A stretch of DNA of 64,000 nucleotides from positions 4,382,001 through 4,446,000 of the forward strand of contig NZ_JASTWJ010000001.1 of assembly GCF_030499515.1 (NCBI RefSeq), in the 5' to 3' direction. Source of the stretch: Streptomyces sp. DT2A-34 (GTDB taxonomy: Bacteria > Actinomycetota > Actinomycetes > Streptomycetales > Streptomycetaceae). The notes beneath the pieces were generated by a model, which saw only the letters and a list, made by a program, of their open reading frames with translations, did no database searches and was not told the origin of the DNA. Made by a program: the position numbers and the translations under genes. Positions 8,085 to 16,249 of the stretch are shown piece by piece (within the stretch, counting starts at the first letter, position 1; each line of letters starts with the position of its first letter).

Positions 8085-8674
8085 GCGGCCGTCCCGAGGT
8101 CGTCGCGTTCGGGGGTCTCGGCTGCGGGTGTCTTGAGCTCCTTGGTGGGGCTCTTGGGCTTCTTCTTCCCCTTGTTCGCCTTCTTCTTCTGGTCGACGGC
8201 GCGGTTGCGGATCTCCCGGCGGATGTTGCGGTAGAGCTTCTCGGCGTGCTCCTCGGTGATCTTGAGCAGCCAGGCGAGCCGCTCGGCCGGCACGTTGGCG
8301 TGGTAGGCGGCTATGACGACGGCGTCACGCTCGGCCTGGGTGAGGTGGATGTCGCGGCCGGCCAACACCTCGTTCACGCGGGCGTAGTCGAAGCGGCGAT
8401 GGAGCTTGCGGTGCAGGGGGGCGCGTTCCTCTTCGGTCATGCCGCCCCGGATGCCGTCGCGGTCGCCGTTTTCGAGGGCCGCGTCGAGGCAGGTTGCGCG
8501 GACGGGGCACTGCGCGCACAGGGCCTTGGCGGCGCGGATGCGGTCCATCTCGTCCGGCTCGGGGAAGAAGATCTCCGGATCGACCTGGTGGTGGGTTGTC
8601 GAGCGGCAGGCGGCGCTGTCGTGCCAGGTGAGGTTGCCGAGGGTGCGCGGGGTCTGGTTCTCGGTGCTGTGCAT
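8081..8674 (-). CDS. WhiB-family iron-sulfur regulator
   Basis: A 197-residue protein starting at ATG 8674 after a GGAG site. It has the four WhiB cysteines: one in DSAACRS and three in LCAQCPVRATC (C-x2-C-x5-C), expected to bind a [4Fe-4S] cluster, followed by the DGIRGGMTEEER turn. The C-terminal 100 residues are unusual: a helical region with an HTH-like LTQAERDAVVIAAYHANVP stretch and a Lys-rich tail (KKKANKGKKKPK). Element-borne WhiB proteins are known from actinophages and plasmids. It probably regulates transfer or replication genes of this element. Confidence 0.88.
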   Translation of the reverse strand: MHSTENQTPRTLGNLTWHDSAACRSTTHHQVDPEIFFPEPDEMDRIRAAKALCAQCPVRATCLDAALENGDRDGIRGGMTEEERAPLHRKLHRRFDYARVNEVLAGRDIHLTQAERDAVVIAAYHANVPAERLAWLLKITEEHAEKLYRNIRREIRNRAVDQKKKANKGKKKPKSPTKELKTPAAETPERDDLGTAA

Positions 8675-8775
8675 GTGGGTGTCTCCGGTCGCCCCGGGCG
8701 CGTTTTTGGGCAGGCGCGTCCCAGGGGTTGGTGCGTGAAGGAGGCGGAGGCGGCGGCAGCCGGTCGCGGCGGGGA

Positions 8776-9483
8776 TCAGGCGGCGGCGATGCGGCGCCGC
8801 TCGGCTGCGAGGGCTCGTCTGCGGTCGGGGCCGTCGAGGATGACCTTGTCGCTCATCTCGGTCAGCCGTGAGGCGACCCGGTCGCCGATGTGCTGACGCA
8901 GGTCGGCCATGCCGAGGTTGGTGGTGATGAGCGTCGGGAGCATCTCGTTGTAGCGGCGGTTGATCAGCCGCATCGTGATCTCCTCGGTCCACTCGCTGTT
9001 CTTGGCCGCCCCGAGGTCGTCGATGATCAGCAGCGGGCAGCGGGCGAGGTCCATCAGCTCCCGCTCGCCGTCGTGGCCGGGGCGGGGTCGCAGCTCGGCG
9101 TACAGGTCGGCTGCGGTGGTCGCCTTCCAGCGCAGCCGGACTCCGGCGATGAGCAGCGAGCGGATCGCGCCGTACGCCTGGTAGGTCTTGCCGGTGCCGG
9201 TGGTGCCGACGATCAGCAGCGAGCGGCCCTGCGCGATGCCCGGCGCTCCCTCGGGTCCAGGACGGCCGGCCTCGGCGATCGCGCGGACCCAGGCGGCGAC
9301 CGCCGGGTGGTCGGCGACGGCGGCCTGGTAGCGGGCCGGGATGCGGGCCTGGGCCGCCTGGAGGGCGGGGATCGGCTCGACGGGGTCGGTGAGTTGGACG
9401 GCTGGGTCGATGCCCCGGGCGGTGAGGATGCCCGCCAAGCGGCGGGCGATGCCGCCGATGGGCTGGGCGTCACGGTCGCGCAT
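8776..9483 (-). CDS. DnaC/IstB-like AAA+ ATPase, helicase-loader type
   Basis: A 235-residue protein with Walker A GTTGTGKT at residues 93-100, Walker B LLIIDDLGA, a sensor-like PTLITTNLG segment and an Arg-rich end (RVASRLTEM). This is the DnaC/IstB arrangement, used to load the replicative helicase. ATG 9483 sits on the stop of the upstream replication gene, and GTG 9486 is an equally possible start. Paired with a phage-type replication initiator, it forms a self-contained replication module for the excised element. IstB-type transposition use is unlikely because no IstA partner is present. Confidence 0.85.
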   Translation of the reverse strand: MRDRDAQPIGGIARRLAGILTARGIDPAVQLTDPVEPIPALQAAQARIPARYQAAVADHPAVAAWVRAIAEAGRPGPEGAPGIAQGRSLLIVGTTGTGKTYQAYGAIRSLLIAGVRLRWKATTAADLYAELRPRPGHDGERELMDLARCPLLIIDDLGAAKNSEWTEEITMRLINRRYNEMLPTLITTNLGMADLRQHIGDRVASRLTEMSDKVILDGPDRRRALAAERRRIAAA

Positions 9484-10424
9484 CACAGCTCCTCGGCGTA
9501 GGCGGCGGCAGGGTCGCTGGGGTTGGCCCAGGCCCGGTGACCGGGCACGTTAGGCCGGGATTCCGTCCGCACCAAACCGGCGGGGGTGGCGTTCATGGCC
9601 TCGTGGACCAGGCTCGGCAGGGTGCTCGGGTGCAGCCCCTTCGCCCGGTGACGGGCCAGCCCGGCTCGGATGTGGTCCGGATCGATGCCCTCCGCGAGGA
9701 GCTTGGCGGTCTCCCGTCCGAGGTGACCGAGCACGCCGCTGGGCGGGCGGTGGGCACATGCAGCCGCGTACTCGGCCATGAGCTGCTGGGTCGAGACGGT
9801 CTCCGGTGCGGGGGCGCCTGCGCTCCCCGAAGGAGAAGTAGTTCCTAGATCCAAGTTCCTAGATCCTAGATCCGGACCGTGAGGGCTCATCGAGGGCTCA
9901 CTGAGTCCTCCATGAGTGCTCCGTGAGGGGTCCTGGGATGCGTTCTGGGCTGCGGTTTTGTAAGGGTCGGGGAGCTCGTGCTGGGTGCGTGAGCCCTCAC
10001 TGAGTCCTCCGTGCGTCTTCACGGAGGACTCAGTGCCGTCTCCGTGAGTTCGCGGTGCGTCCGATGCGGGCTGCTCGACGTCGTGGTGCGGGCAGGCGGG
10101 GAAGCGGACGCCGCTGGGCCGGTTGACCTTCTGATGCTGGCGCCAGGTGACGATGTGCAGGTACCTCTTGCCGTCATCGCCTGCGTAGCGGCAGATCAGG
10201 TGGGCGGCGGCGAGCTGGGTCAGGTCGTCCTCGACGTCCACGGGGCCGTGCTCCGGGCGCAGCGACCACAGCAGTCCGGTGATCACGGCGGGCTGGTCGC
10301 GGAAGCGACCGTGGTCGTCGGCCTGGGTGAGGAGGCCGAAGAAGGTCCGCTCCGCGGCGAGGGAGACCGCGGCGAGCGACTCGGACGCGAAGGCCTCGGG
10401 CTTGATCGTTCGGATCCGGGCCAC
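9483..10424 (-). CDS. Phage-type replication initiator
   Basis: A 313-residue protein starting at GTG 10424, just after the upstream stop. Its N-terminus ARIRTIKPEAFASESLAAVSL, then ERTFFGLLTQADDHGRFRDQPAVI, is the winged-helix signature of phage and ICE replisome-organiser proteins. The middle (about 115-200) is low-complexity and encoded by repeat-rich DNA; the C-terminal helical domain from about 210 on resembles the helicase-interacting part of such initiators. Its gene overlaps the DnaC-like gene. The internal repeats may be the replication origin itself. Confidence 0.75.
   Translation of the reverse strand: MARIRTIKPEAFASESLAAVSLAAERTFFGLLTQADDHGRFRDQPAVITGLLWSLRPEHGPVDVEDDLTQLAAAHLICRYAGDDGKRYLHIVTWRQHQKVNRPSGVRFPACPHHDVEQPASDAPRTHGDGTESSVKTHGGLSEGSRTQHELPDPYKTAAQNASQDPSRSTHGGLSEPSMSPHGPDLGSRNLDLGTTSPSGSAGAPAPETVSTQQLMAEYAAACAHRPPSGVLGHLGRETAKLLAEGIDPDHIRAGLARHRAKGLHPSTLPSLVHEAMNATPAGLVRTESRPNVPGHRAWANPSDPAAAYAEEL
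9998..10035. repeat. 16-bp inverted repeat inside the replication gene
   Basis: CACTGAGTCCTCCGTG and its exact reverse complement flank a 6-base loop. Related half-copies (CTCACTGAGTCCTCC) recur near 9897, and short GAGGGCTC/GAGTGCTC variants fill 9885-10050. This density of iteron-like repeats marks a candidate origin within the initiator gene. Confidence 0.6.
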
Positions 10425-10426
10425 GG

Positions 10427-10786
10427 TCAGCAGCCCCCGTCCGAATGGGCACGGGCCCCGGCCGTGGGACGCAGGGTCCCAGTGGCGAGATCGAGGTCGT
10501 GCGCCTCGTCCCAATTCACCTCGGGGAAGGCTCGGATCACCCAGCGGGCGGCGGCCACGCGCTGGGTCCGGTTGAGAGGTATGGGCTGCCCCCGCTCGTC
10601 GTACGCGCGGGTGTAGGGGCTCGGCCAGGTCTGGCTGGGCTGATGCCGCGAGACGCGGACGGTACGGGCACCGGGCACCATGTCCGCGAGGAGAACGGCC
10701 AGGCGGTGCTGGCGGGTGCTGGCGGTGGGGTCGTCGGTCTTGGCGGGCTGGGCGGCGAGCGCCCTTCCGGTCCAGGACTCGGGCAT
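10427..10786 (-). CDS. Hypothetical protein, first gene of the replication operon
   Basis: A 119-residue protein. The N-terminal 40 residues are polar; the core (GARTVRVSRHQPSQTWPSPYTRAYDERGQPIPLNRTQRVAAARWVIRAFP) is a compact basic domain, followed by NWDEAHDLDLATGTLRP. No family is recognised. The stop lies two bases before the start of the replication initiator, so the two are coupled. As the promoter-proximal gene of the minus-strand operon it may act in replication control; this is a guess from position. Confidence 0.65.
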   Translation of the reverse strand: MPESWTGRALAAQPAKTDDPTASTRQHRLAVLLADMVPGARTVRVSRHQPSQTWPSPYTRAYDERGQPIPLNRTQRVAAARWVIRAFPEVNWDEAHDLDLATGTLRPTAGARAHSDGGC

Positions 10787-11257
10787 GCGACAATTCCTTA
10801 CTCGTAGGTGGGGTGGGACGGCCGTTCTCGTCGAAAAGGTCAGCCGACTCGCCCCGGTTATGAATCCGCGCCCTCAGGGGTGGCGGGCCTGGCGCCCGGA
10901 AGCTGCTAACTTCTGGGCGCCGGTCTCATCTCCCGCTGAAATCCGCGTACTTGGCGCCTGGTGTGGCTCTCGTTTCCTCCCTTGAGGACATCCTGATTCG
11001 GCGATTTCGCCGAGGGACCAGCAACATATGCACACCGCTTCCAACACTCCAGTGGATTGCGGTCTGTGGGCTGATCCGACGCCAACTCGACATATATTGC
11101 TGAGGTGATGCGTCTCTGCCCGCTCCCAGGGAGCGTTCTACCTGCAGGCCGCGAAGCCGCTGCGGGGCCTTGGGGCGCACACTCCTGGCAGCTGCCGTAC
11201 CGGCCGCGTTACCGAACTACGCTTCCGACTGCTCCCGAGCCCCCCAGCATGGATGAG
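10787..11257. other. Gene-free region upstream of the replication operon
   Basis: No convincing gene is seen on either strand. The stretch holds a hairpin at 10891-10921 (12-bp arms GGCGCCCGGAAG / CTTCTGGGCGCC with one G-T pair, 7-base loop) and probably the promoter of the minus-strand replication operon. Confidence 0.5.
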
Positions 11258-11398
11258 TTAATTCGCGGTAGACGTGCGACTCAGGAACGCGCGATCCGAT
11301 GCGACTAACAGCACGGCGATACGGACCGGAGCTTCTCCATTGATCGCGAGCCCTGCCCGAACAGCCATACAGCCAGTCGCCGTTTGAAGCAGAGACAT
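11258..11398 (-). CDS. Small hydrophobic protein with strong ribosome site
   Basis: A 46-residue frame from ATG 11398, preceded 8 bp upstream by AAGGAG, one of the best ribosome sites in the window. The product (start MSLLQTATGCMAVRAG) is largely hydrophobic in the middle (PVRIAVLLVASDRAFL), possibly a single membrane helix. It is divergent from the XRE regulator gene. No family is recognised; small membrane proteins of this size accompany spread genes in Streptomyces elements. Confidence 0.45.
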   Translation of the reverse strand: MSLLQTATGCMAVRAGLAINGEAPVRIAVLLVASDRAFLSRTSTAN

Positions 11399-11696
11399 GC
11401 GAAACTCCTTGCGTATCGGCCACCTTGTAAGTACCGCGCGCGAACGCGAAGCAGCCGTGATGTGATCTCGGCGCCCTACCGAAAGGCAGGAGCACGCCCG
11501 ACGATCGAGGAATAAGACCCCTTCGCCGATTACACCTTGAGAGCGCTCCACACGCGGGACCGCACAGAGCTCTCCCGGATCGATCTCCTCGGCCACTGCA
11601 CCGCTGAAGATCGACAGCGAAGATCGAGCGAGCGTGCGACGCTCCCCGTTTTTCGCTAAGCTGAAGCTACATCCACTCCCACAAAAAATCAACGCG

Positions 11697-11711
11697 CCGA
11701 AGTTACTTCGG
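11697..11711. promoter_or_regulatory. Palindrome upstream of XRE regulator gene
   Basis: CCGAAG-TTA-CTTCGG, a perfect 6-bp-arm palindrome 21 bp before the XRE start codon, placed where an autoregulatory operator would sit. Confidence 0.45.
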
Positions 11712-11732
11712 TTTGCAGAAAAACGAGGTTCG

Positions 11733-12626
11733 ATGCCCGCCCGCCACTTCGACAGAGGCCGAGTACGCGCTGTGCGACGCGCCGCCGAGGTCGCCCAGAC
11801 CGACGTGGCGACGGCCGTCGGCGTAGCGGACTCGACGGTCGCTGGCTGGGAGACAGGGTTGGCAACGCCCGATCCGGAGAAGCTGCCCGCCCTGGCGAAG
11901 GCACTCCGGCGGGAACTGGACGATCTCTTCCCTCGCACAGGTCTCCCGGACCTGACCGATCTGCGTTGCGACGCCGGCTACTACCAGTACGAGACGGCGA
12001 GGCTGATCGGGACGAAGAGCGCGGGTCCCGTGGCGGGAGCTGAACGTGGTGAGCGGCGGCTCAAGGACAAGTACGTCCCCGCCTTGGCAGCGGCCTACGG
12101 GGTGAGCGAGGAGGAGTTGCGGCGCGCGGAGGACCGATCCATCGCCAAGGCGCAGGGTGGTGAAGCCGAATCGGAGGCCACCGGGACCGCACCCACGACC
12201 GGGGGACCGCCCGGCACGTTGGCGGAGAGAATCACCCTGATCCTGGAGCGTTCGTATCCCGGCGAGCAGGGTCCGCCAACGGACGAGGAGATCGCTGACG
12301 CGATCAACTCGCATGCCGGGGCGCGGGTCATCTCCAAAGCAGGCGTTCTGGATCTGCGTACCGGCGCCGTGGATACGGCATCGCCTGTCGTCCTTGAGGG
12401 CCTGGCGGCGTTCCTCGGTGTCTCACCGATGTACTTCCAGCCGGATGACGCCGTGGCCCGCCAGGTCTACGAGGGTCTCCAACTCCTATCGGCCTCACGG
12501 AAGGGGGCCGTGGGACGGGTCAAGGGGCGAGGGATGGGCTCGCAGGGCCTGCCGACGAACGTCATGGAGTTCGTCAACGACCTGGTCACGGAGTTGGAAG
12601 AGAGAGAGCCGGACGACAGGGAGTAG
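11733..12626 (+). CDS. XRE-family regulator with two or three HTH units
   Basis: A 297-residue protein from ATG 11733 (ACGAGG site 5 bp before). The N-terminal XRE HTH covers residues 10-65 (VRRAAEVAQTDVATAVGVADSTVAGWETG). A second, less regular HTH-like part spans about 70-130 (YVPALAAAYGVSEEELRRAED). The C-terminal domain (165-250: PTDEEIADAINSHAG...LEGLAAFLGVSPMYF) is another XRE-like unit resembling EspR-type regulators. It stands alone, facing away from the replication/transfer operon, the usual position of the master regulator of an actinobacterial integrative element. Confidence 0.85.
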   Translation: MPARHFDRGRVRAVRRAAEVAQTDVATAVGVADSTVAGWETGLATPDPEKLPALAKALRRELDDLFPRTGLPDLTDLRCDAGYYQYETARLIGTKSAGPVAGAERGERRLKDKYVPALAAAYGVSEEELRRAEDRSIAKAQGGEAESEATGTAPTTGGPPGTLAERITLILERSYPGEQGPPTDEEIADAINSHAGARVISKAGVLDLRTGAVDTASPVVLEGLAAFLGVSPMYFQPDDAVARQVYEGLQLLSASRKGAVGRVKGRGMGSQGLPTNVMEFVNDLVTELEEREPDDRE

Positions 12627-12694
12627 CACCTGCCCGAAGCCCGACCGGAGGCTTCGGACAGCATGCGGGGCCGCTCCTGCTCTCGGGCCGCTCT

Positions 12695-13870
12695 CTACCG
12701 GTCGTGGTGTCGGCCAGCGGCGATCACGGCCCGGATCGCGTGCAGCGCGTCGAGGTCTTCGAGGGGGTCCCCCTCGATCACCAGCAGGTCTGCGCGGAAT
12801 CCCGGAGCGATCCGGCCCGTCGTCTTGCCCAGTCCAAGCGCGTCGGCCGCGTCGGCCGTGGCCATGTCGAGGATCTTGCTGTTTGGCAGGCCCAGGTGCG
12901 CATAGAACGACAGGGCAGGCACCAGTCCGTCGAACCCCGCGCGCTGGACTCCCGCGTCGGTTCCGGCGACGAGCTTTGCGCCGGCCTCCGCCATCTGACG
13001 GACGAGGTCGAACATGGCTGCGGCCCGTTCCTCGCCGAAGAAGCGCGGGAGCATCTGCCAGTGGGGGCTCACGGCCGGGCAGACGGCGATGCCTTCTTCG
13101 ACGATCCGCTTCAGGACGTCCTGCCGGAGGTCGAAGCCGTCAGCTGTCATCCAGGTGCAGTGCTCGATCGTGTCCACGCCCGCTTCCACAGCGGCGGCGA
13201 TGCCGTCCGCGCCGTGTGCGTGGGCAGCTACCGGCACGCCGGCCTTGTGCGCCTCGTCCACCAGGGCCTGCAACTCCTCCGGGGTGAACTGGCTCTGCCA
13301 GCTCTTTGGCCCATCCTTGGTCAGGCCGCCTCCGGTCACCATGGCCTTGATCACGCCCGCGCCCGCCGCGAGGTTGCGCCGTACGAGATCGCGGACCTGG
13401 TCCACGCCGGAGACCTCGCCGCCCAGGAAGTGGCAGTGCCCGCCAGGAGGGGTGGCCGGTGTGCCCGCGGACACGATTCGCGGGCCAGGCGTGCTGCCTC
13501 GGCTGATCTCCTCGTCCAGGCGGAGTGCCAGGCCGTTGCGGTCTCCCAGGTCCCGGACCGTCGTAACCCCGCTGGACAGGAGCTGTTCCGCACGCCGACG
13601 CATGTCCTCCAGCAGCTTCTCGTCACTCGACTCGGCGAGGGTGGCCACTGGGTCGCCGCCGCCGTCGAACGCGAGGTGTACGTGGGCGTCGATCAGTCCG
13701 GGCAGCAGCGTCGCGTCGGGGAACGCCAGGTGCTTCCCGTCCGCGCCGACCCGGTCGGCTAGCTGGGTGCGCGGTCCGACCGCGGCGATCGAGTCACCCT
13801 CAACGAGGACGGCGCCGTCCTCCAGGTACTTCCCGGAGCCGGTCAGGACCCGGCTGGCGGTGATCAGCAT
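12695..13870 (-). CDS. Metal-dependent amidohydrolase, imidazolonepropionase-like
   Basis: A 391-residue protein from ATG 13870 with GGGAG upstream. Metal ligands are visible: DAHVHL (His63, His65), a Lys in VIKAMVTGGG that can be carbamylated, VAAHAHG and IEHCTWM histidines, and the final GTDAGV aspartate. This order is that of the imidazolonepropionase/Xaa-Pro dipeptidase-like amidohydrolases, which hydrolyse cyclic amides or peptides. The true substrate is not deducible. It is the third gene of a minus-strand operon after a metallopeptidase-like gene and a MAB_1171c membrane protein. Confidence 0.88.
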   Translation of the reverse strand: MLITASRVLTGSGKYLEDGAVLVEGDSIAAVGPRTQLADRVGADGKHLAFPDATLLPGLIDAHVHLAFDGGGDPVATLAESSDEKLLEDMRRRAEQLLSSGVTTVRDLGDRNGLALRLDEEISRGSTPGPRIVSAGTPATPPGGHCHFLGGEVSGVDQVRDLVRRNLAAGAGVIKAMVTGGGLTKDGPKSWQSQFTPEELQALVDEAHKAGVPVAAHAHGADGIAAAVEAGVDTIEHCTWMTADGFDLRQDVLKRIVEEGIAVCPAVSPHWQMLPRFFGEERAAAMFDLVRQMAEAGAKLVAGTDAGVQRAGFDGLVPALSFYAHLGLPNSKILDMATADAADALGLGKTTGRIAPGFRADLLVIEGDPLEDLDALHAIRAVIAAGRHHDR

Positions 13871-13899
13871 TTCGTTAGGTCTCCCTCTCACTTCCACGG

Positions 13900-15015
13900 T
13901 CACGCGGTCAGCCGGAGCGCTTCCGACACCGCGATCAACTGACGGACGTCCGCGTCCCGGTCGTCCTCCTTCGGCACCGCGAGCGGCACCGCCTGTCCCG
14001 GTGCCGGAGCCCCCTGTCGGATCGTGTCGGCGGCACGCCGTAGTCGGCTCGCGAGTTCCGCAGGATCCAGGCTGAGCAGGTCGGCGTCACAGTCCTCGTC
14101 GACCAGGTAGGGGCTGATGTCGACCAGGCCGTCCCGGCATTCCACTATCCGCCGGTGGTAGCGACGGTGCACGCCACGCGCCCGCCACCGATCCCACAGG
14201 CGGCGGGAGGCAGGGCGAAGTTCGTTCTCCGGGTAGACGTCGGTCAGCAGCTGCCACAAGGGGCTCAGCCGACGGTGATCGCGGCGCCGCCGCAGCCACA
14301 GCCGGATGGCCGTGATCCTGGAGCGACTCGCCGAATAGGTGATGCCCGCGACGAAGAGCAGGATCGACACGACAAGCCAGAACGCCACGCCGGCCGTGAG
14401 CCGGTTCGGAATGGTTCCGCCGCTCCAGCGGACGACGACAAAGACCGCGCGGACGGCGCAGGCCACCGCCATGGCGCCGAGGCCGATCGCCGTCATCCAC
14501 AGCCCTGTGGCATGCGGTCGGCTCGACATGCGGGCATAGCGTGCGGTCCACCGTCCGGCGGCACCGAGCGCGTACATCAGGTACAGGCCCGCGCCGGCGT
14601 AGAAGAAGGCGATCTGCGGGATCGTCATGTCTGCTGTGCTGAACGAGCCGGCGAAGTCCTCGTGCGGCACGGTCGCTGCCGCCAGGATGATCGCCACAGT
14701 GACCACGGACACGACGACGGCTTCCCACCGCGCGCGACGTCGCGCCGCCCGCCCGTCGGCCGAGTACAGGTAGAAGCACATCAGGAAGTAGACCGTCAGC
14801 AGCAACAGGACGTTCTGGATCAGCTTCGCCGTGCCGTGCCCGGCCACGGTGTCGATACCGGTGGTGCCGCCCGGCATGGCCACGGGGTACGACAGGCCCG
14901 CACTCAGCAGGCAGAGGGCGACCGACCTCGTGGGAGCGTCATGCGGGGCTCTGGACCACAGGTAAAGCCTCCACACGACGGCAGCCGCGATGATCAGCAG
15001 GAGTATCCCGCTCAC
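13900..15015 (-). CDS. MAB_1171c-family membrane protein
   Basis: A 371-residue protein. The first 240 residues hold about seven hydrophobic helices (beginning GILLLIIAAAVVWRLYLW) and the C-terminal 130 residues are cytoplasmic and charged, with the pattern PLWQLLTDVYPENEL...RRIVECRDGLVDI typical of the MAB_1171c family of putative transporters. The family is almost always next to a gene for a HEXXH-containing protein and an XRE regulator, as here with the metallopeptidase. Function is unproven; transport is inferred only from its topology. Confidence 0.85.
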   Translation of the reverse strand: MSGILLLIIAAAVVWRLYLWSRAPHDAPTRSVALCLLSAGLSYPVAMPGGTTGIDTVAGHGTAKLIQNVLLLLTVYFLMCFYLYSADGRAARRRARWEAVVVSVVTVAIILAAATVPHEDFAGSFSTADMTIPQIAFFYAGAGLYLMYALGAAGRWTARYARMSSRPHATGLWMTAIGLGAMAVACAVRAVFVVVRWSGGTIPNRLTAGVAFWLVVSILLFVAGITYSASRSRITAIRLWLRRRRDHRRLSPLWQLLTDVYPENELRPASRRLWDRWRARGVHRRYHRRIVECRDGLVDISPYLVDEDCDADLLSLDPAELASRLRRAADTIRQGAPAPGQAVPLAVPKEDDRDADVRQLIAVSEALRLTA

Positions 15016-15018
15016 TGG

Positions 15019-15666
15019 TTACAGCCACCCTCGCCGGTCGCCCAGGGCCGACTGGACCCGACGTACCTCCGGGTCCTCCGACAGAGGGGGGAGTTCGTCG
15101 AGCACCGAGGACCACTCCAGGATGATCGTGGCCGCGAGCTCGACCGAGCACTCCTCCTTGTCCTCGTACGAGCAGCGGCGGGCGACCCGCCGGATCAGCT
15201 TGGGATCGAGTACGGGAATGAGGGTCGCCCAACCCTCGACGAAGTCGTCCGGGGATTCCTCCGGCGAATCATCGGTCTGGTCCTCTTCCCATTCGGCAAC
15301 GAGGATGTGAAGGATCTCGTGGAGGATGATCTGCCGCTGGTGCAGCCGGGTCGTCTCCTGCTGGTAGAGGATCACGTCCATCTGCGGCGTATCGACCCAC
15401 AGCCCTGAGGGCCCGGGCTTCTCCAGCGGGAAGGGCCGCAGGACGATCGGACGTCCGCGCCTCTCACTGAGCGCCTTGACCAGCTCGTCCACGTCCAGAG
15501 GCGGGTGGATGCCGAGCTCGCGCAGCTCCTGCCGCAGTCGGCGGTGAAGATCGCGTTCCACGGTCCGCTCAGCAGTCCGCCAGCGCCCCAGCCTCCAGCG
15601 GCTCCCCCTCCCCCGCGCAGGCACCGGAGGTTGCGAAGCGTCGCGACGACTCTCTCCCAGAGACAT
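15019..15666 (-). CDS. ImmA/IrrE-like metallopeptidase
   Basis: A 215-residue protein from ATG 15666 (AAGGGA site). The zinc motif HEILH lies near residue 114 in QRQIILHEILHILVAEW, followed by a downstream Glu-containing helix (VEGWATLIP). The N-terminal portion (ERDLHRRLRQELRELGIHPPLDVDELVKALSERRGRPI) matches the helical lead of ImmA/IrrE-like proteins that pair with XRE repressors. It is the first gene of the operon with the MAB_1171c protein (3-bp gap). Such proteins cleave or sense repressors; here no XRE partner is adjacent. Confidence 0.8.
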   Translation of the reverse strand: MSLGESRRDASQPPVPARGRGSRWRLGRWRTAERTVERDLHRRLRQELRELGIHPPLDVDELVKALSERRGRPIVLRPFPLEKPGPSGLWVDTPQMDVILYQQETTRLHQRQIILHEILHILVAEWEEDQTDDSPEESPDDFVEGWATLIPVLDPKLIRRVARRCSYEDKEECSVELAATIILEWSSVLDELPPLSEDPEVRRVQSALGDRRGWL

Positions 15667-16249
15667 TTGAGCTATCCCTTCGTACCGGCCGATCGGGCTC
15701 TTGCTCGGAGCCGGGCACCAGCCACCGCGGGTCAACGATGTTCGGGTCCCCGGCCAGCGCACGGAGGCGGTCACGGGCGCCGAGACCAGCACCGACCAAA
15801 GGGCGCATGCCTACCTCAGCGATCGAGCCACGAGGCGTGAGAGAGCCCCTCCAAGCCTGTTAGATCGCTAACGCGAACAGCTAAGCGACCCGTTGAAGCC
15901 TCTACGGGAACAGCTTCGGACCTTACGCGAGGCCCACATGAGATCAAGGCCGGAAAGTCACCCCTGAAGATCCAACGACCAGAGATCACCTGTCGCGGCA
16001 AAACCTGACAAACCAACCAATCCCGATTTCGATCATGGCCCTGAACTGCTGATTCACTTGCGTTCATATTGACCACTACCGCATCACCGACGGGTACATC
16101 CGTTATCTCTTTGAGACATTTAACGGGATCATAAGCCGTGCATTTAGTTACTAAAGGAGTGACCCTGCTGTTCCAGGGGCACGGAAAGATGTGTGTAAGG
16201 GGTCACTTCTGCGCCAATCTGTGCAGTCATCCGCGTTACGCTCCCGAGC
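15667..16249. other. Divergent intergenic region
   Basis: More AT-rich than its surroundings, with no convincing gene. Two weak minus-strand frames (15569-15808 and 15816-16076) were considered and not accepted. Inverted repeats (AGTGACCC...GGGTCAC around 16160-16205) lie close to the start of the oxidoreductase gene and may be an operator. Confidence 0.4.

Larger units (their letters stand above)
3905..12626. mobile_element. Mobilisation and replication module of an integrative element
   Basis: A minus-strand gene train with repeated 4-bp overlaps: a 119-aa protein, phage-type replication protein, DnaC-like ATPase, WhiB, DUF2637 protein, 74-aa protein, MobC, relaxase and zinc-ribbon protein. 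It ends against a divergent XRE regulator. Relaxase plus MobC define it as mobilisable; the replication pair supports excision-linked replication. No FtsK/SpoIIIE-type translocase or integrase lies in this part, so either the element extends left of the window or it relies on a helper. Outer boundaries are not defined. Confidence 0.65.

Noticed and set aside
11105..11308. 67-codon plus-strand frame ending in DELIRGRRATQERAIR
   Set aside because: The start lacks a ribosome site and the N-terminal part has no natural protein pattern; it also opposes the 46-codon gene.
11217..11495. 92-codon frame in the XRE spacer
   Set aside because: It overlaps the better-supported 46-codon frame in another phase and has no ribosome site.
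12313..13287. Long plus-strand frame after the XRE gene
   Set aside because: Arg/Ser/Pro-rich shadow of the XRE end and the amidohydrolase gene.
15569..15808. 79-codon minus-strand frame overlapping the metallopeptidase start
   Set aside because: It overlaps the metallopeptidase gene by about 100 bp in another frame, and the product lacks a recognisable pattern. A GAGG site exists, but the overlap makes a real gene unlikely.
15816..16076. 86-codon minus-strand frame upstream of the metallopeptidase operon
   Set aside because: Irregular composition, no clear ribosome site and no family; the region is better read as a promoter spacer.
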